Shown piece by piece: positions 34,064-41,860 of a stretch of 41,860 nucleotides of DNA. The notes beneath the pieces were generated by a model. That model was not told the origin of the DNA, searched no databases, and saw only the letters and a program-made list of their open reading frames with translations. The position numbers and the translations under genes were made by a program. Every line of letters begins with the position of its first letter. Positions within the stretch are counted from its first letter, which is position 1. The DNA is from Flavipsychrobacter sp. (GTDB lineage Bacteria; Bacteroidota; Bacteroidia; Chitinophagales; Chitinophagaceae). Where the stretch lies: NCBI GenBank assembly GCA_016787265.1, contig JAEUVF010000011.1, positions 1 to 41,860 on the forward strand, read 5' to 3'.

Positions 34064-35719
34064 TTATCGGATAAAGCCCGGTAATTCGCGCAGGCGGTTT
34101 GCATCTGCGGGATTCAGCATCAGTTCCGATACTGCCAGCAGAAGTGATTTTTTCGCCGTATACAATTCCCTGTTATAGTTTACCAGGGTAGATAGTTCGA
34201 TATCTGTCAATTCCTTGCTTCGGTTTTTACCATAGAGCTCCATAATGGAATGCTGGTATTGCTCAGCCAGCTCCGTAAATGCTTTCTTCAACTCTTCACT
34301 GGTAGCTGGTTTTTCTCCCGTAAGAAAAGGAGTTAGTTCCAGTAGAAATTCTCCCATGCGCTGCCTGCTCATCTGGTAATAACCATACTTACTGTCGTTG
34401 GAAGAATTGCGTAGCTGCTCTGCATCCAGCCTTGCATCTTTCAGACTTTTGGCTCCATACATACCATTACGGAGTGCAGCTACCAACTGGTCCAGCAAAA
34501 CGGTATCTTCTTTATCGGAAATAGATGCCTGCAGTTGTACATAGTATTGCTGAATATCGCCATGTACATCTTTCAGGTAATCGTACCGGTCGTCAGCATT
34601 GGCAAATTGATGGCTGGGTTTCCAGGCTGTTTCCGGTAACTGAAAATTGTTGATACCAATTGCATCCACTGCATATTGGATAGTATGATACATAAAATGT
34701 TTGATCTCTTCCTGTGCAGCCATCAGGGCGAGCTCAGGTTCCTTGATAGACACTTTATGAATGAAACTGGTATCCTGCTGGTTGTTGCTGTAGAGGTTTT
34801 GCAGGAATCGCCCGAAGAGTTTCAGGAAAGGGAAAAACAGGAGGATGCCTAGTAGATTCACAAGGGTCTGGAAAAAGGCAAGTGAGGTAAGGTCATCTGT
34901 AACACCGATCCAGTCCTGTATCATATAAAGCAGGGGACCGATAGCAGCAAACGCCAGTATGGAGGAGATGGTGTTGAATAAAAAATTACCAAGTGCCACT
35001 CGTTTTTTATCAACCAGTTTGCCCTGTGCAAGGATCAGCAGTTTGGTAGTGGTTCCAATTTCAGCTCCCAAAACAATAGCTGCTGCCGCTTCCAGGCTGA
35101 TCCCTCCGGCATGCAGAACCGAAAGTGTTAATGCAATTGTAGCCGAACTGGCCTGCACGATAGTAGTAATCACGGCACCCAATAATAGAAATACAATCAG
35201 TGGAAAGCGATTGAACTGAAGCAGATCAATATGTTCGAGGCTGGAGGCAACACCGGTTTGCATGAAGTACAATCCCAATAGAAGGAAACCAAAGCCCAGC
35301 AGAAATTGTATCCAGGAATAAAAGCGGTTATGCGGAGAGAGCATGGTCCAGATTAATCCCGCGATTCCGGTTAAAGGCCAGGCAAGCGCTTCAATATTGA
35401 TTTTGAATCCAACCAATGCGATGATCCAGCTGGTAAAAGTGGTGCCGAGGTTGGAACCCAGCATCAGGGCGAGTGCATTTTCCATTTGTAACACTTTCGC
35501 CCCCACGAAGGCAAGCACCATGATATTCACCACCGAACTGCTTTGCAGAAGAGCAGTAACCAGCGCTCCGCCCAGGATGCCTTTTACCTTGTTGCTGGTT
35601 TGTTTTTTCAGGAACAGTTTAAACGACCGTCCTGCAATTCTTTTCAATGCATCTTCGAGCCAATGCATTCCGATGATGAAAATCACAACTCCTGCCAATA
35701 ATTCCCAAACCTGATTCAT
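34064..35719 (-). CDS. Na/Pi cotransporter family protein
   Basis: A 551-residue membrane protein. Two Na/Pi repeats lie in residues 1-300, with the paired QSSS and QASSA motifs (ALLQSSSVVNIMVLAF and VQASSATIALTLSVL). Residues 340-550 are a soluble helical PhoU-like domain. It takes up phosphate or a related anion with sodium, or may export it. It is upstream of mlaE on the same strand and divergent from the phospholipase D gene at 35761. No Pho box was found in the short space between. Confidence 0.92.
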   Translation of the reverse strand: MNQVWELLAGVVIFIIGMHWLEDALKRIAGRSFKLFLKKQTSNKVKGILGGALVTALLQSSSVVNIMVLAFVGAKVLQMENALALMLGSNLGTTFTSWIIALVGFKINIEALAWPLTGIAGLIWTMLSPHNRFYSWIQFLLGFGFLLLGLYFMQTGVASSLEHIDLLQFNRFPLIVFLLLGAVITTIVQASSATIALTLSVLHAGGISLEAAAAIVLGAEIGTTTKLLILAQGKLVDKKRVALGNFLFNTISSILAFAAIGPLLYMIQDWIGVTDDLTSLAFFQTLVNLLGILLFFPFLKLFGRFLQNLYSNNQQDTSFIHKVSIKEPELALMAAQEEIKHFMYHTIQYAVDAIGINNFQLPETAWKPSHQFANADDRYDYLKDVHGDIQQYYVQLQASISDKEDTVLLDQLVAALRNGMYGAKSLKDARLDAEQLRNSSNDSKYGYYQMSRQRMGEFLLELTPFLTGEKPATSEELKKAFTELAEQYQHSIMELYGKNRSKELTDIELSTLVNYNRELYTAKKSLLLAVSELMLNPADANRLRELPGFIR

Positions 35720-35760
35720 ACTTCAATAGCTAAGCCTAAATGTACTATATTAACAGTAGG

Positions 35761-36939
35761 ATGAAAAAGCCGAATCCATTAAAAGGGTATACCTCACACA
35801 ACCGGGTTGATCTGGTAAGGGGTGGGAAAGCTTATTTCGAAACATTGATTCGTATACTGGATGATGCTACACATTCCATCCATTTCCAGATGTATATTCT
35901 CGATGCAGATGAAACCGGTGGCGAAGTGCTGGAGCATCTTTGTCGCGCTGCGGAAAGAGGCGTAAAAGTATATATGCTTGTTGATGGATATGCTTCCCTG
36001 CACCTCACCAAAAAAAGAATCCGGGAGATTCGGGGTCGGGGAGTGCATTTCAGATGGTTTGAACCATTACTCAGGGCCCGCAAGTTTTACTTCGGTCGGC
36101 GCCTGCACCAGAAAGTATGTGTAGTGGATGCGGATACTGCATTGGTAGGAGGGGTGAATGTGAGTAATCGCTACAATGATTTACCCGGACAATCAGCATG
36201 GCTCGATTGGGCGGTTCTGGTGGAAGGGGAGGCCGTGGAAAAATTATACCAGGTATGCCTGGAGCTCTGGAATAAAGCAGGCTGGGGTAAATCCAAACCG
36301 ATTCAGTTCAGGTTACCGCAAAATAGAAAACCATTGCCGGAGGAGAACTGCCTGGTTCGGGTAAGGCGGCAGGACTGGGTTCGCTTTCGTACTGAAATAT
36401 CCAGCAGTTACCTGCGTATGATGCAGGATGCAAAGCAGGAAGTGTATATGTTATCAAGTTATTTCCTGCCCGGTCGGCAAATGCGTAAGGCGATGGAAAA
36501 TGCAGTCAGACGCGGGGTGAAAATTTATGTGATTGCAGCAGGAAAATCAGATGTGTGGCTGGCCAAAGAAGCTGAACGGTATCTCTACAGATGGTTATTG
36601 AAAAATAAGATCTCCTTATTCGAATATCAGTCGAATGTATTGCATGGTAAAATCAGTTGTGCAGATGGGAAATGGGCCACAATAGGCTCCTTCAATATCA
36701 ATTTTATCAGTGCCTATGCCAGTATTGAACTCAACCTGGAAATACTCGATGAAAAATTCGCCACGAACGTAAAACAGGAGTTGCTGGAAATTATTGAGCA
36801 GGAATCTGTTCCTGTTACGGAATCTGAAGCACATCAGAAATATGGGTGGGCTGCACGTGCCTGGCAGAAGATCTGTTATACCAGTATTCGTTTGATTTTT
36901 GTTCTGTTTACCTTCTATTTTAAACAGCGACGCAACTGA
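35761..36939 (+). CDS. Phospholipase D family protein, cardiolipin synthase-like
   Basis: A 392-residue enzyme starting at ATG 35761 (an in-frame ATG-like start at 35740 adds seven residues). Two HKD motifs are present: RLHQKVCVVDADTALVGG (about 120) and VLHGKISCADGKWATIGS (about 296). Architecture fits ClsB-type cardiolipin synthase, which joins phosphatidylglycerol units. There is no N-terminal membrane helix; a hydrophobic tail (about 370-388) may anchor the protein. It ends 2 bp from a converging small membrane gene. Confidence 0.9.
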   Translation: MKKPNPLKGYTSHNRVDLVRGGKAYFETLIRILDDATHSIHFQMYILDADETGGEVLEHLCRAAERGVKVYMLVDGYASLHLTKKRIREIRGRGVHFRWFEPLLRARKFYFGRRLHQKVCVVDADTALVGGVNVSNRYNDLPGQSAWLDWAVLVEGEAVEKLYQVCLELWNKAGWGKSKPIQFRLPQNRKPLPEENCLVRVRRQDWVRFRTEISSSYLRMMQDAKQEVYMLSSYFLPGRQMRKAMENAVRRGVKIYVIAAGKSDVWLAKEAERYLYRWLLKNKISLFEYQSNVLHGKISCADGKWATIGSFNINFISAYASIELNLEILDEKFATNVKQELLEIIEQESVPVTESEAHQKYGWAARAWQKICYTSIRLIFVLFTFYFKQRRN

Positions 36940-36941
36940 AT

Positions 36942-37124
36942 TTACAATTCACATTGATCATCAATACATCTGCGCGGACGAATAAAACCGGTAATAAATA
37001 TAATACCGCCAAAAATATACATCGGCCAGGCATCCTTGTAAAAGAGTGCGATGCCAATAAATAATCCTCCGAGGCCGAAGCGAAGGATGCGGTGAAACCA
37101 GACTGGATTGATTTTTTCTAACAT
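36942..37124 (-). CDS. Small membrane protein, DUF2892-like
   Basis: A 60-residue protein with two membrane helices (about 12-27 and 32-48) and a C-terminal pair of cysteines (RRCIDDQC). It resembles the YgaP/DUF2892-type inner membrane domain by the pattern RFGLGGLFIGIALF, then GGIIFITGF. It lies 10 bp after the porin-like gene upstream and could be in the same unit. Function unknown. Confidence 0.65.
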   Translation of the reverse strand: MLEKINPVWFHRILRFGLGGLFIGIALFYKDAWPMYIFGGIIFITGFIRPRRCIDDQCEL

Positions 37125-37134
37125 ACTGACGGAT

Positions 37135-38529
37135 TTAAAAGGTATAGTTTAAGATAAGATTGTAATTCGACATATTAACCTTGTTCACGAGGTATTTAGC
37201 TGCATAGGACTCATTGCCCAATACAGCTTTGTGAACAAATAAAAACTGGATATCCATTCCTTTCAGGAAAGCCTGGAAGTCGTATTTCCAACTCAGGTTT
37301 AACTGTTGATAAGAAGGGGTTGCATATTTGTTGAATGCGGCATTCTCTACATCCGGCAGGTAATAATGTCCGTAGCCGAGAAAGAGTTTGGAATGCAGTT
37401 TATCCAACTTGTAATTTGCTTTGAGTGCAATCGCATTCACATCGGCATAACCATCATTGCGCTCTCTCTGCAGAAAGGTATAAAAAGGATCCTTACCCCA
37501 TTCGCGCGGCATCAGGTACCGGCCATCTTTGGTGATGCGGGTATAGTTCAGGGAGATATTCCAGGGTTGATGTTCCAGCCCGATACTTCCTCCAAGAACG
37601 AGTGATTTACCGCCTTTCGTAAAATAGGTCTTGGAAGGATCTTCATTTCCTCCATTATTAATCGCATCCTGGCGGATTACTTGCAGTCCGCCGGTTAGCG
37701 TGTTCTTATTTCCAACCGGTTTACGAAGTTCTGCCTGCACCATCGCAGTATTAAAAATATTTTCCACAAACTGATTCCAAACCTGAATGCTGAATGCGGG
37801 ACTGATTTGTTGCTGGATACTGGTTACAAAAACACCCTTGCTTTTGAGTGCGTCTTTATAGTTGGAAGGCTTGCCATCCGGACCTAATCCCGCAGGGTAA
37901 ACACCAATGGATTCGCCTATGGAAAACCACCTCACGGTGCTTCTGGGAGAGATCTGCCAGAGGTAAGCAGCTTGTAAAGCCGTATTTTTTCCGGGTTTCC
38001 AGTGTACCAGCAAGCCATCAATTCCGGTAGCTCTCATCCTGCCATCCTGCTGGTTGATAAAGGGCATATCGGGTAATTGTTTTCCGATGGTGGCTTTGAA
38101 TGTTTTGTGTTTGTATTGCAGGTATAATTCTTCCAGTCGATTGATATCATTTTTGTTGGAAACATCCTGGATATCAAACAACCCGACTTCATAGCGATTG
38201 GCTGCATGGGTCAGGGGATCCGGTTTAGCCAGATTGGAGGACGCGAGGTCATAAATAAAATAGCCTCCGATGCCCAACGTGAATCCATGAAAGGAGCCTG
38301 TTTTATAGCGCAATCCGCCCCCGATGGCAGTTGCAGCATAGTCGCGGATGCCACTTGCATTATCCGTTGCCATCGTAAAGACACGTGCATGGCCATTGAT
38401 CGTGCCTGACTTAAACACATGCAACAGGGAACTGGTATCCCTGGTGGTTTCGGGTTCAGGCAGGTTTTGTGCGCTTGCGGCGTTTATCAGGGCCATTTGG
38501 GCTAGAAGTATGAAAAGAATCCGGTTCAT
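37135..38529 (-). CDS. Outer membrane porin, OprD-like
   Basis: A 464-residue beta-barrel protein from ATG 38529 with a signal peptide ending ASAQ. The N-terminal part has the OprD-type blocks SGTINGHARVFTMATDN and AATAIGGGLRYKTGSFHGF. Many alternate-residue strands follow, and it ends in LILNYTF with the terminal Phe usual for outer membrane proteins. Solute is unknown; OprD relatives take up amino acids, peptides or small acids. It starts 113 bp from a divergent small membrane protein gene. Confidence 0.83.
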   Translation of the reverse strand: MNRILFILLAQMALINAASAQNLPEPETTRDTSSLLHVFKSGTINGHARVFTMATDNASGIRDYAATAIGGGLRYKTGSFHGFTLGIGGYFIYDLASSNLAKPDPLTHAANRYEVGLFDIQDVSNKNDINRLEELYLQYKHKTFKATIGKQLPDMPFINQQDGRMRATGIDGLLVHWKPGKNTALQAAYLWQISPRSTVRWFSIGESIGVYPAGLGPDGKPSNYKDALKSKGVFVTSIQQQISPAFSIQVWNQFVENIFNTAMVQAELRKPVGNKNTLTGGLQVIRQDAINNGGNEDPSKTYFTKGGKSLVLGGSIGLEHQPWNISLNYTRITKDGRYLMPREWGKDPFYTFLQRERNDGYADVNAIALKANYKLDKLHSKLFLGYGHYYLPDVENAAFNKYATPSYQQLNLSWKYDFQAFLKGMDIQFLFVHKAVLGNESYAAKYLVNKVNMSNYNLILNYTF

Positions 38530-38614
38530 ATTGGTGGTGCAAAACTGAAAAAAGAAGGGAAGCATTTCTGTGATAAGCATCACGCAGGGAAGAAGGGGCG
38601 GAACAAAAAAGGGC

Positions 38615-38622
38615 TATTTTTG
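38615..38622 (+). promoter_or_regulatory. Putative -7 element TATTTTTG for the 38643 gene
   Basis: TATTTTTG matches TAnnTTTG and lies 21 bp before the ATG at 38643. No clear TTG -33 element is seen at the right distance, so support is partial. Confidence 0.4.
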
Positions 38623-38642
38623 TTAAAATTCTAAAAGCAGTT

Positions 38643-38813
38643 ATGGGCATCATGCGTCAGATAGCGGAATATCTTTATATAAAGAAAAAGGATCCTAATA
38701 ATCCGGAGACCAAATGGCTCAAGTACATGCATGGGATCAACCGGATTTCCATCCTGATGTTTCTAGCTGCGCTCATCTACCTGTTTATCAAACTGGTATT
38801 CCTCAAAAAGTAA
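38643..38813 (+). CDS. Small membrane protein, DUF6728-like, upstream of lpxB
   Basis: A 56-residue protein. The N-terminus is charged (YLYIKKKDPNNPETKWLKYM), followed by HGINRISILMFLAALIYLFI, a single membrane helix, and a Lys-rich tail. It resembles a family of small Bacteroidota membrane proteins with the mark HGIN+IS (I recall DUF6728, not certain). It is 27 bp upstream of lpxB in the same direction, so they are likely co-expressed. Confidence 0.7.
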   Translation: MGIMRQIAEYLYIKKKDPNNPETKWLKYMHGINRISILMFLAALIYLFIKLVFLKK

Positions 38814-38840
38814 GTACCTCCAGCTTCCTATATTTGTTCC

Positions 38841-39968
38841 ATGAAGTATTATATCATCGCCGGTGAAGCCAGTGGCGATCTGCATGGCAGCAACCTGATC
38901 CGCGAGATAAAGGCAAGAGATGCGGCAGCGGAAATCCGTTGCTGGGGGGGCGACCTGATGGAAGCAGCAGGAGCTACCCTCGTGAAACATTATCGCGACC
39001 TGGCCTTTATGGGATTTGTGGAAGTGGTGGCAAATCTCCGGACGATACTTCGCAACCTGGATTTCTGCAAGCAGGATATCCGTCAGTTCCAGCCGGATCT
39101 GCTGATCTACATTGATTATCCGGGTTTTAATCTGCGCGTGGCGGACTGGGCAAAAAGAGAAGGCTTTCACAACGTTTATTATATATCTCCCCAGGTTTGG
39201 GCCTGGAAAGAGAACCGGGTTAAAACGATCAAAGCATCGGTGGATAGGATGCTGGTCATACTGCCCTTTGAGTTGGATTTCTATCGCAAATGGAAGTATC
39301 CGGTGAGTTATGTAGGGCATCCCCTGGCGGAAGTGATAGAAAAATACAAGCAGGACAATGCATCACTTCAACGGAATCCGAAACTGATTGCTTTACTCCC
39401 CGGCAGCCGCAAGCAGGAGATCCTGAAAAAATTACCGGTGATGTTGTCCGTAACACCTTCTTTTCCGGAGTATGAATTTGTGGTAGCCAAGGCACCGGGA
39501 GTAAGCGATGATTTTTATGCGCCGCTATTAGCAAAGTTTCCCAATGTGAGCACTACCAGCAATGCAACCTATGCGGTGTTAATGCAGGCAGAAGCGGCGC
39601 TGGTAACCTCCGGAACGGCAACCCTGGAAACAGCTTTGTTTGGAGTACCTGAAGTGGTTTGTTATAAGGGTAACAAGATATCTTACCTTATCGCGAAGCG
39701 CCTCATTAAAGTAAAATACATTTCATTGGTGAACCTGATCATGGACCGGTTGGTAGTTAAGGAATTGATCCAGGATGATATGAATACACAGAACCTGGTG
39801 CAGGAATTGAAAAATCTTTTGCATAACCAGGAGTACAGGAATCGCATCACAGGTGATTACGATCAACTGCGACAACTCCTGCAGCAGGGAGGAAATGCAT
39901 CCGCGAAAGCGGCGGAGGAAATAGTGAGTTATGCTACCAGTTTGATCAGCAAAACAACTACGCCATAA
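38841..39968 (+). CDS. lpxB: Lipid-A-disaccharide synthase
   Basis: A 375-residue GT19 enzyme that joins UDP-2,3-diacylglucosamine and lipid X to make the lipid A disaccharide on the cytoplasmic face. Conserved blocks are IIAGEASGDLHGSNLIREI, WGGDLMEAAG, YIDYPGFNLRVADWAK, YYISPQVWAWKENR and the C-terminal ALVTSGTATLETALFGVPEV. Length is normal. Its last 40 bp overlap a converging small membrane gene. Confidence 0.97.
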   Translation: MKYYIIAGEASGDLHGSNLIREIKARDAAAEIRCWGGDLMEAAGATLVKHYRDLAFMGFVEVVANLRTILRNLDFCKQDIRQFQPDLLIYIDYPGFNLRVADWAKREGFHNVYYISPQVWAWKENRVKTIKASVDRMLVILPFELDFYRKWKYPVSYVGHPLAEVIEKYKQDNASLQRNPKLIALLPGSRKQEILKKLPVMLSVTPSFPEYEFVVAKAPGVSDDFYAPLLAKFPNVSTTSNATYAVLMQAEAALVTSGTATLETALFGVPEVVCYKGNKISYLIAKRLIKVKYISLVNLIMDRLVVKELIQDDMNTQNLVQELKNLLHNQEYRNRITGDYDQLRQLLQQGGNASAKAAEEIVSYATSLISKTTTP

Positions 39969-40228
39969 ATAAGCGTTGAAACGAAAACGCCTTTGGCTGT
40001 TTTGTCTTTTCGGATGTTGATATAGATTGTAAAGAGAATGGCGTTAGCGATTAATGAAATGCTGCTTACACCAGTTAACAATGATTTCAGTTGCTTCAGG
40101 TAACCAAGGTATTCCATGAAACTCACATGCCGTGGCATGAACACGATCAGGTAGTAGATGACCAGTCCGATTAAGGGCGCAATGAATCCCAGTACAAGTC
40201 CCAGTTGGAGATTATCTTTTTTTAGCAT
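39929..40228 (-). CDS. Small membrane protein downstream of surE
   Basis: A protein of about 99 residues from ATG 40228 (ATG 40249 is also possible). Three to four membrane helices are seen: LGLVLGFIAPLIGLVIYYLI, a middle segment around ISLIANAILFTIYINI and the end STLIYGVVVLLIKLVA. The gene overlaps the end of surE by 17 bp and converges on lpxB with a 40-bp overlap of coding ends. Function unknown; the position between surE and lpxB is seen in relatives. Confidence 0.75.
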   Translation of the reverse strand: MLKKDNLQLGLVLGFIAPLIGLVIYYLIVFMPRHVSFMEYLGYLKQLKSLLTGVSSISLIANAILFTIYINIRKDKTAKGVFVSTLIYGVVVLLIKLVA

Positions 40229-41012
40229 CGAGTTTCCAGCTTTTTTCAAGTTTGGCTTTAAGAACGTAATTCGTTAGGTCAAATTGTACAGGTACCACAC
40301 TTACATAGTTATTCTGCAAGGTCCAAACATCTGTATCTCTGCCTTTATCAAAGTTTAGAAATTCTCCGGTAAGCCAGTAATAGCGGCGGCCGTGAGGGTC
40401 CTGGCGTTCCAGAAAATCTTCCTGGTATTTGGCATAGGCCTGGCGGCAAAGTTTTATTCCTTTGATCTGATCTTTTGGAACAGCTGGTATGTTCACATTT
40501 AACACCAGGTGTTTGTCCTGTTTTTTACTGAGCACCATTTCCGTAATGATGCGTGCATAATGTGCTGCGGCAGTAAAATCAGCTTCGATGCTGTAATCCA
40601 GCAGGGAGAAACCGATGGAAGGGATGCTTTCGATAGCTGCTTCCACAGCAGCTGACATGGTGCCTGAATAGATCACATTGATAGAATGATTCGCACCATG
40701 ATTGATACCACTCAGGCAAATATCCGGTTTGCGATGTAATACTTTATCTACCGCGAGTTTTACACAATCTACCGGGGTTCCGGTACAACCATAGGCTTCA
40801 ATGCCTTCATATAATTGAACGGGGTGTAACCGGAGGGGAGAACCTATGGTGATGGCATGTCCCATACCCGACTGAGGCTTATCTGGTGCAACCACTACAA
40901 TTTTCCCCAATCCGCGTACTGCTTCTACCAGGCTCTGGATTCCCGGGGCAGTAACGCCATCATCATTTGTGATCAGGATAATTGGTTCTTCTTTCTTCTT
41001 TCTGCTTGGCAT
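40212..41012 (-). CDS. surE: 5'/3'-nucleotidase SurE
   Basis: A 266-residue phosphatase acting on nucleoside monophosphates in the cytoplasm. The metal site motif ITNDDG lies at about 13-18 and is followed by VTAPGIQSLVEAV; VVAPDKPQSGMGHAITIGSP and CLSGINHGANHSINVIYSGT are also family marks. Start is ATG 41012 (MPSRKKKEEPIILITNDDG). The frame stays open upstream to 41201, but that part only translates tandem repeats, so I excluded it. A heptamer repeat begins 14 bp upstream of the start. Confidence 0.96.
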   Translation of the reverse strand: MPSRKKKEEPIILITNDDGVTAPGIQSLVEAVRGLGKIVVVAPDKPQSGMGHAITIGSPLRLHPVQLYEGIEAYGCTGTPVDCVKLAVDKVLHRKPDICLSGINHGANHSINVIYSGTMSAAVEAAIESIPSIGFSLLDYSIEADFTAAAHYARIITEMVLSKKQDKHLVLNVNIPAVPKDQIKGIKLCRQAYAKYQEDFLERQDPHGRRYYWLTGEFLNFDKGRDTDVWTLQNNYVSVVPVQFDLTNYVLKAKLEKSWKLDAKKR

Positions 41013-41025
41013 GGAGCGAAGATAA

Positions 41026-41082
41026 GGTGAAAGGTGAAAGGTGAGAAGTGAGAGAGTGAAAAGTGAAAGGTGAAAGGTGAAA
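41026..41082. repeat. Heptamer repeat, complement of TYTCACN, eight copies
   Basis: Units GGTGAAA, GGTGAGA, AGTGAGA and similar run every 7 bp from 41026 to 41082, with one 8-bp unit at 41054. Read on the other strand they are T(T/C)TCACN, the same family as at 21425 and 24958. The array sits in the upstream region of surE. Confidence 0.88.
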
Positions 41083-41100
41083 GAGGGGCATGGAAGAGGG

Positions 41101-41212
41101 GACAAAGGAGAAGGGAGACAAAGGAGAAGGGAGACAAAGGAGACGGGAGACAAAGGAGACGGGAGACAAAGGAGAAGGGAGACAAAGGAGACGGGAGACA
41201 AAGGAGAAAGGA
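41101..41212. repeat. Seven tandem copies of a 16-bp repeat
   Basis: GACAAAGGAGAAGGGA-type units start at 41101, 41117, 41133, 41149, 41165, 41181 and 41197, exactly 16 bp apart. The only regular change is AA versus AC at the 11th-12th base. This is nearly pure purine on one strand. Such near-identical units are prone to copy number change. Confidence 0.95.
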
Positions 41213-41250
41213 GGAATGGAAGATCTGATTCAGATTCCCAGGGTATCCTG

Positions 41251-41327
41251 AACGATTGCAGAACAATTCACTGACGGTTCACTGACGATTCAATAAGAAC
41301 GAAACAATGGTGCAGGAACGATTGTGA
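41251..41327. repeat. 11-bp-period array, second copy
   Basis: Seven units in 11-bp register start at 41251, 41262, 41273, 41284, 41295, 41306 and 41317; the fifth is diverged. Units such as GACGGTTCACT and GACGATTCAAT compare with AGTGGTTCACT and AGTGGTTCAAT at 8066 and 8077. The joint consensus is RRYGRTTCAMT. Confidence 0.78.
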
Positions 41328-41351
41328 TTGACTTGTCGGATCCTAAAATAA

Positions 41352-41485
41352 CTATACAGTATGGATTATTAATACTGTTATACCTATACACCCTGATTTT
41401 GTAGTACTGGTATAGCTATACAGGGTTAATAATTGGTACTTCCATAGCTATACACCTAAAATATCAGTACTAAAATAGCTATACA
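41352..41485. repeat. Five imperfect repeats with 32-bp period
   Basis: CTATACA occurs at 41352, 41384, 41416, 41448 and 41479, spaced 32, 32, 32 and 31 bp. In the last three copies it is part of ATAGCTATACA, which contains the palindrome TAGCTA, and a TACT or similar precedes it by about 6-9 bp. Between cores the DNA differs. The period is about three helical turns. It lies just before the IS3-type transposase gene. Confidence 0.85.
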
Positions 41486-41517
41486 GGCGGAGATTTATTC
41501 ATAAAAGTTATTATTTA

Positions 41518-41860
41518 TTAACATGCTGGGATGGACTTCCCTTTGCTGTACTCCTTAGCTTTCCATTTGCGCTCCAGTTTACCGGTTAACCCATGTGCCT
41601 GTATAGGGGTCAGGTTTTCAATGCTACTGTGGGGTCTGCGGTTGTTATAGGAGTCAATAGCACTGTCAACTACCTGTTGGGCTTCCGCTGCCGTAGAAAA
41701 GGTTTGCTTTAAGTTGTACGTGGCTTTTAAGATTCCATTCAACCGTTCGGCCAGGGCATTTTCATAGGGGTCCCCGTTTTCGGTCATGCTGATACCAATG
41801 TCGTGCTGCTTCAATGCTGCTATATAGGCATCGCAACAATATTGGATCCCCCGGTCAGAA
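41518..41860 (-). mobile_element. IS3-family transposase OrfB, C-terminal part (cut by window edge)
   Basis: The reading frame continues to the window end and encodes the end of an rve/DDE integrase domain. SDRGIQYC holds the second catalytic Asp, and GDPYENALAERLNGILKAT holds the Glu. YNNRRPHSSIENLTPIQAH is the usual end of the domain. A 20-residue Lys-rich tail follows to the stop at 41518. The N-terminal part and orfA are off the window. The terminal repeat of the element should lie in 41486-41517, but I could not fix it. Confidence 0.92.

Noticed and set aside
41013..41201. N-terminal extension of surE by 63 residues, in frame and open
   Set aside because: It translates the 7-bp and 16-bp repeats into low-complexity Ser/Pro/Leu repeats, while the SurE family begins at about MPSRKKK near 41012.
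41352..41485. Possible CRISPR array because of the constant 32-bp spacing
   Set aside because: Repeats are about 7-20 bp and degenerate, spacers are only about 12-25 bp, and no cas gene is near.

Overview
The window is chromosomal DNA from a member of the Bacteroidota, most likely the Chitinophagaceae. The evidence is the gene content (LytS/LytTR pairs, FecR-like and AraC regulators, an OprD-like porin, MCE transport genes in the order mlaE-mlaF-mlaD, lpxB near surE), a TAnnTTTG-type promoter element, and period-7 TCTCACN arrays between genes. I see no rRNA or tRNA. Both edges hold insertion sequences: an IS21-like end with 24-bp repeats on the left and an IS3-type transposase, cut by the window edge, on the right.

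Region 1 (1-6638) is a defence-type island. The IS end abuts the last third or less of hsdR. A PD-(D/E)XK nuclease-like gene follows, then intact hsdM and hsdS, a HipA-like kinase gene overlapping a DUF3037 gene, and a protein ending in DUF488. Spacing is tight, so this reads as one transcription unit. Restriction by HsdR is probably lost here, while modification may persist.

Region 2 (6640-12743) is accessory DNA. It starts with a small lipoprotein and a 73-residue protein of unknown function. A 740-bp gap then carries a possible structured RNA and eight copies of an exact 11-bp-period repeat. Next is a four-gene cassette (8248-10063): two paralogous Ig-like proteins, a small hydrophobic protein between them and a DUF5675 protein, closed by a clear terminator. 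I know of no described role for this cassette and regard it as the best candidate for an undescribed system. An AraC, FecR-like, LytTR regulatory set follows, then an MntA-type nucleotidyltransferase next to a broken HepT (HEPN) toxin gene.

Region 3 (12887-26216) is metabolic and stress related: a GH110 alpha-galactosidase; an operon for an NAD(P)-binding protein, YceI and DoxX with a perfect FNR-type palindrome upstream; two Crp/Fnr regulators around an OsmC-ferredoxin fusion; a quinone oxidoreductase-like enzyme; ACR3 arsenite efflux with a DinB protein; a two-subunit molybdenum hydroxylase (IorA/IorB-like) divergent from a decayed AraC gene; and a surface protein with a small lipoprotein.

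Region 4 (26348-41012) is mostly envelope housekeeping: an S41 peptidase with a LytS/LytTR two-component pair, an Rrf2 regulator with three cysteines, a DUF457 membrane protein, YtxH, the Mla lipid transport genes, a Na/Pi cotransporter, a phospholipase D family enzyme, a porin, lpxB and surE. The last 500 bp before the IS3 transposase (41013-41517) hold four different short-period repeat arrays (7, 16, 11 and 32 bp). The 11-bp array there shares its consensus with the one at 8055, and the 7-bp array recurs at two other intergenic sites.
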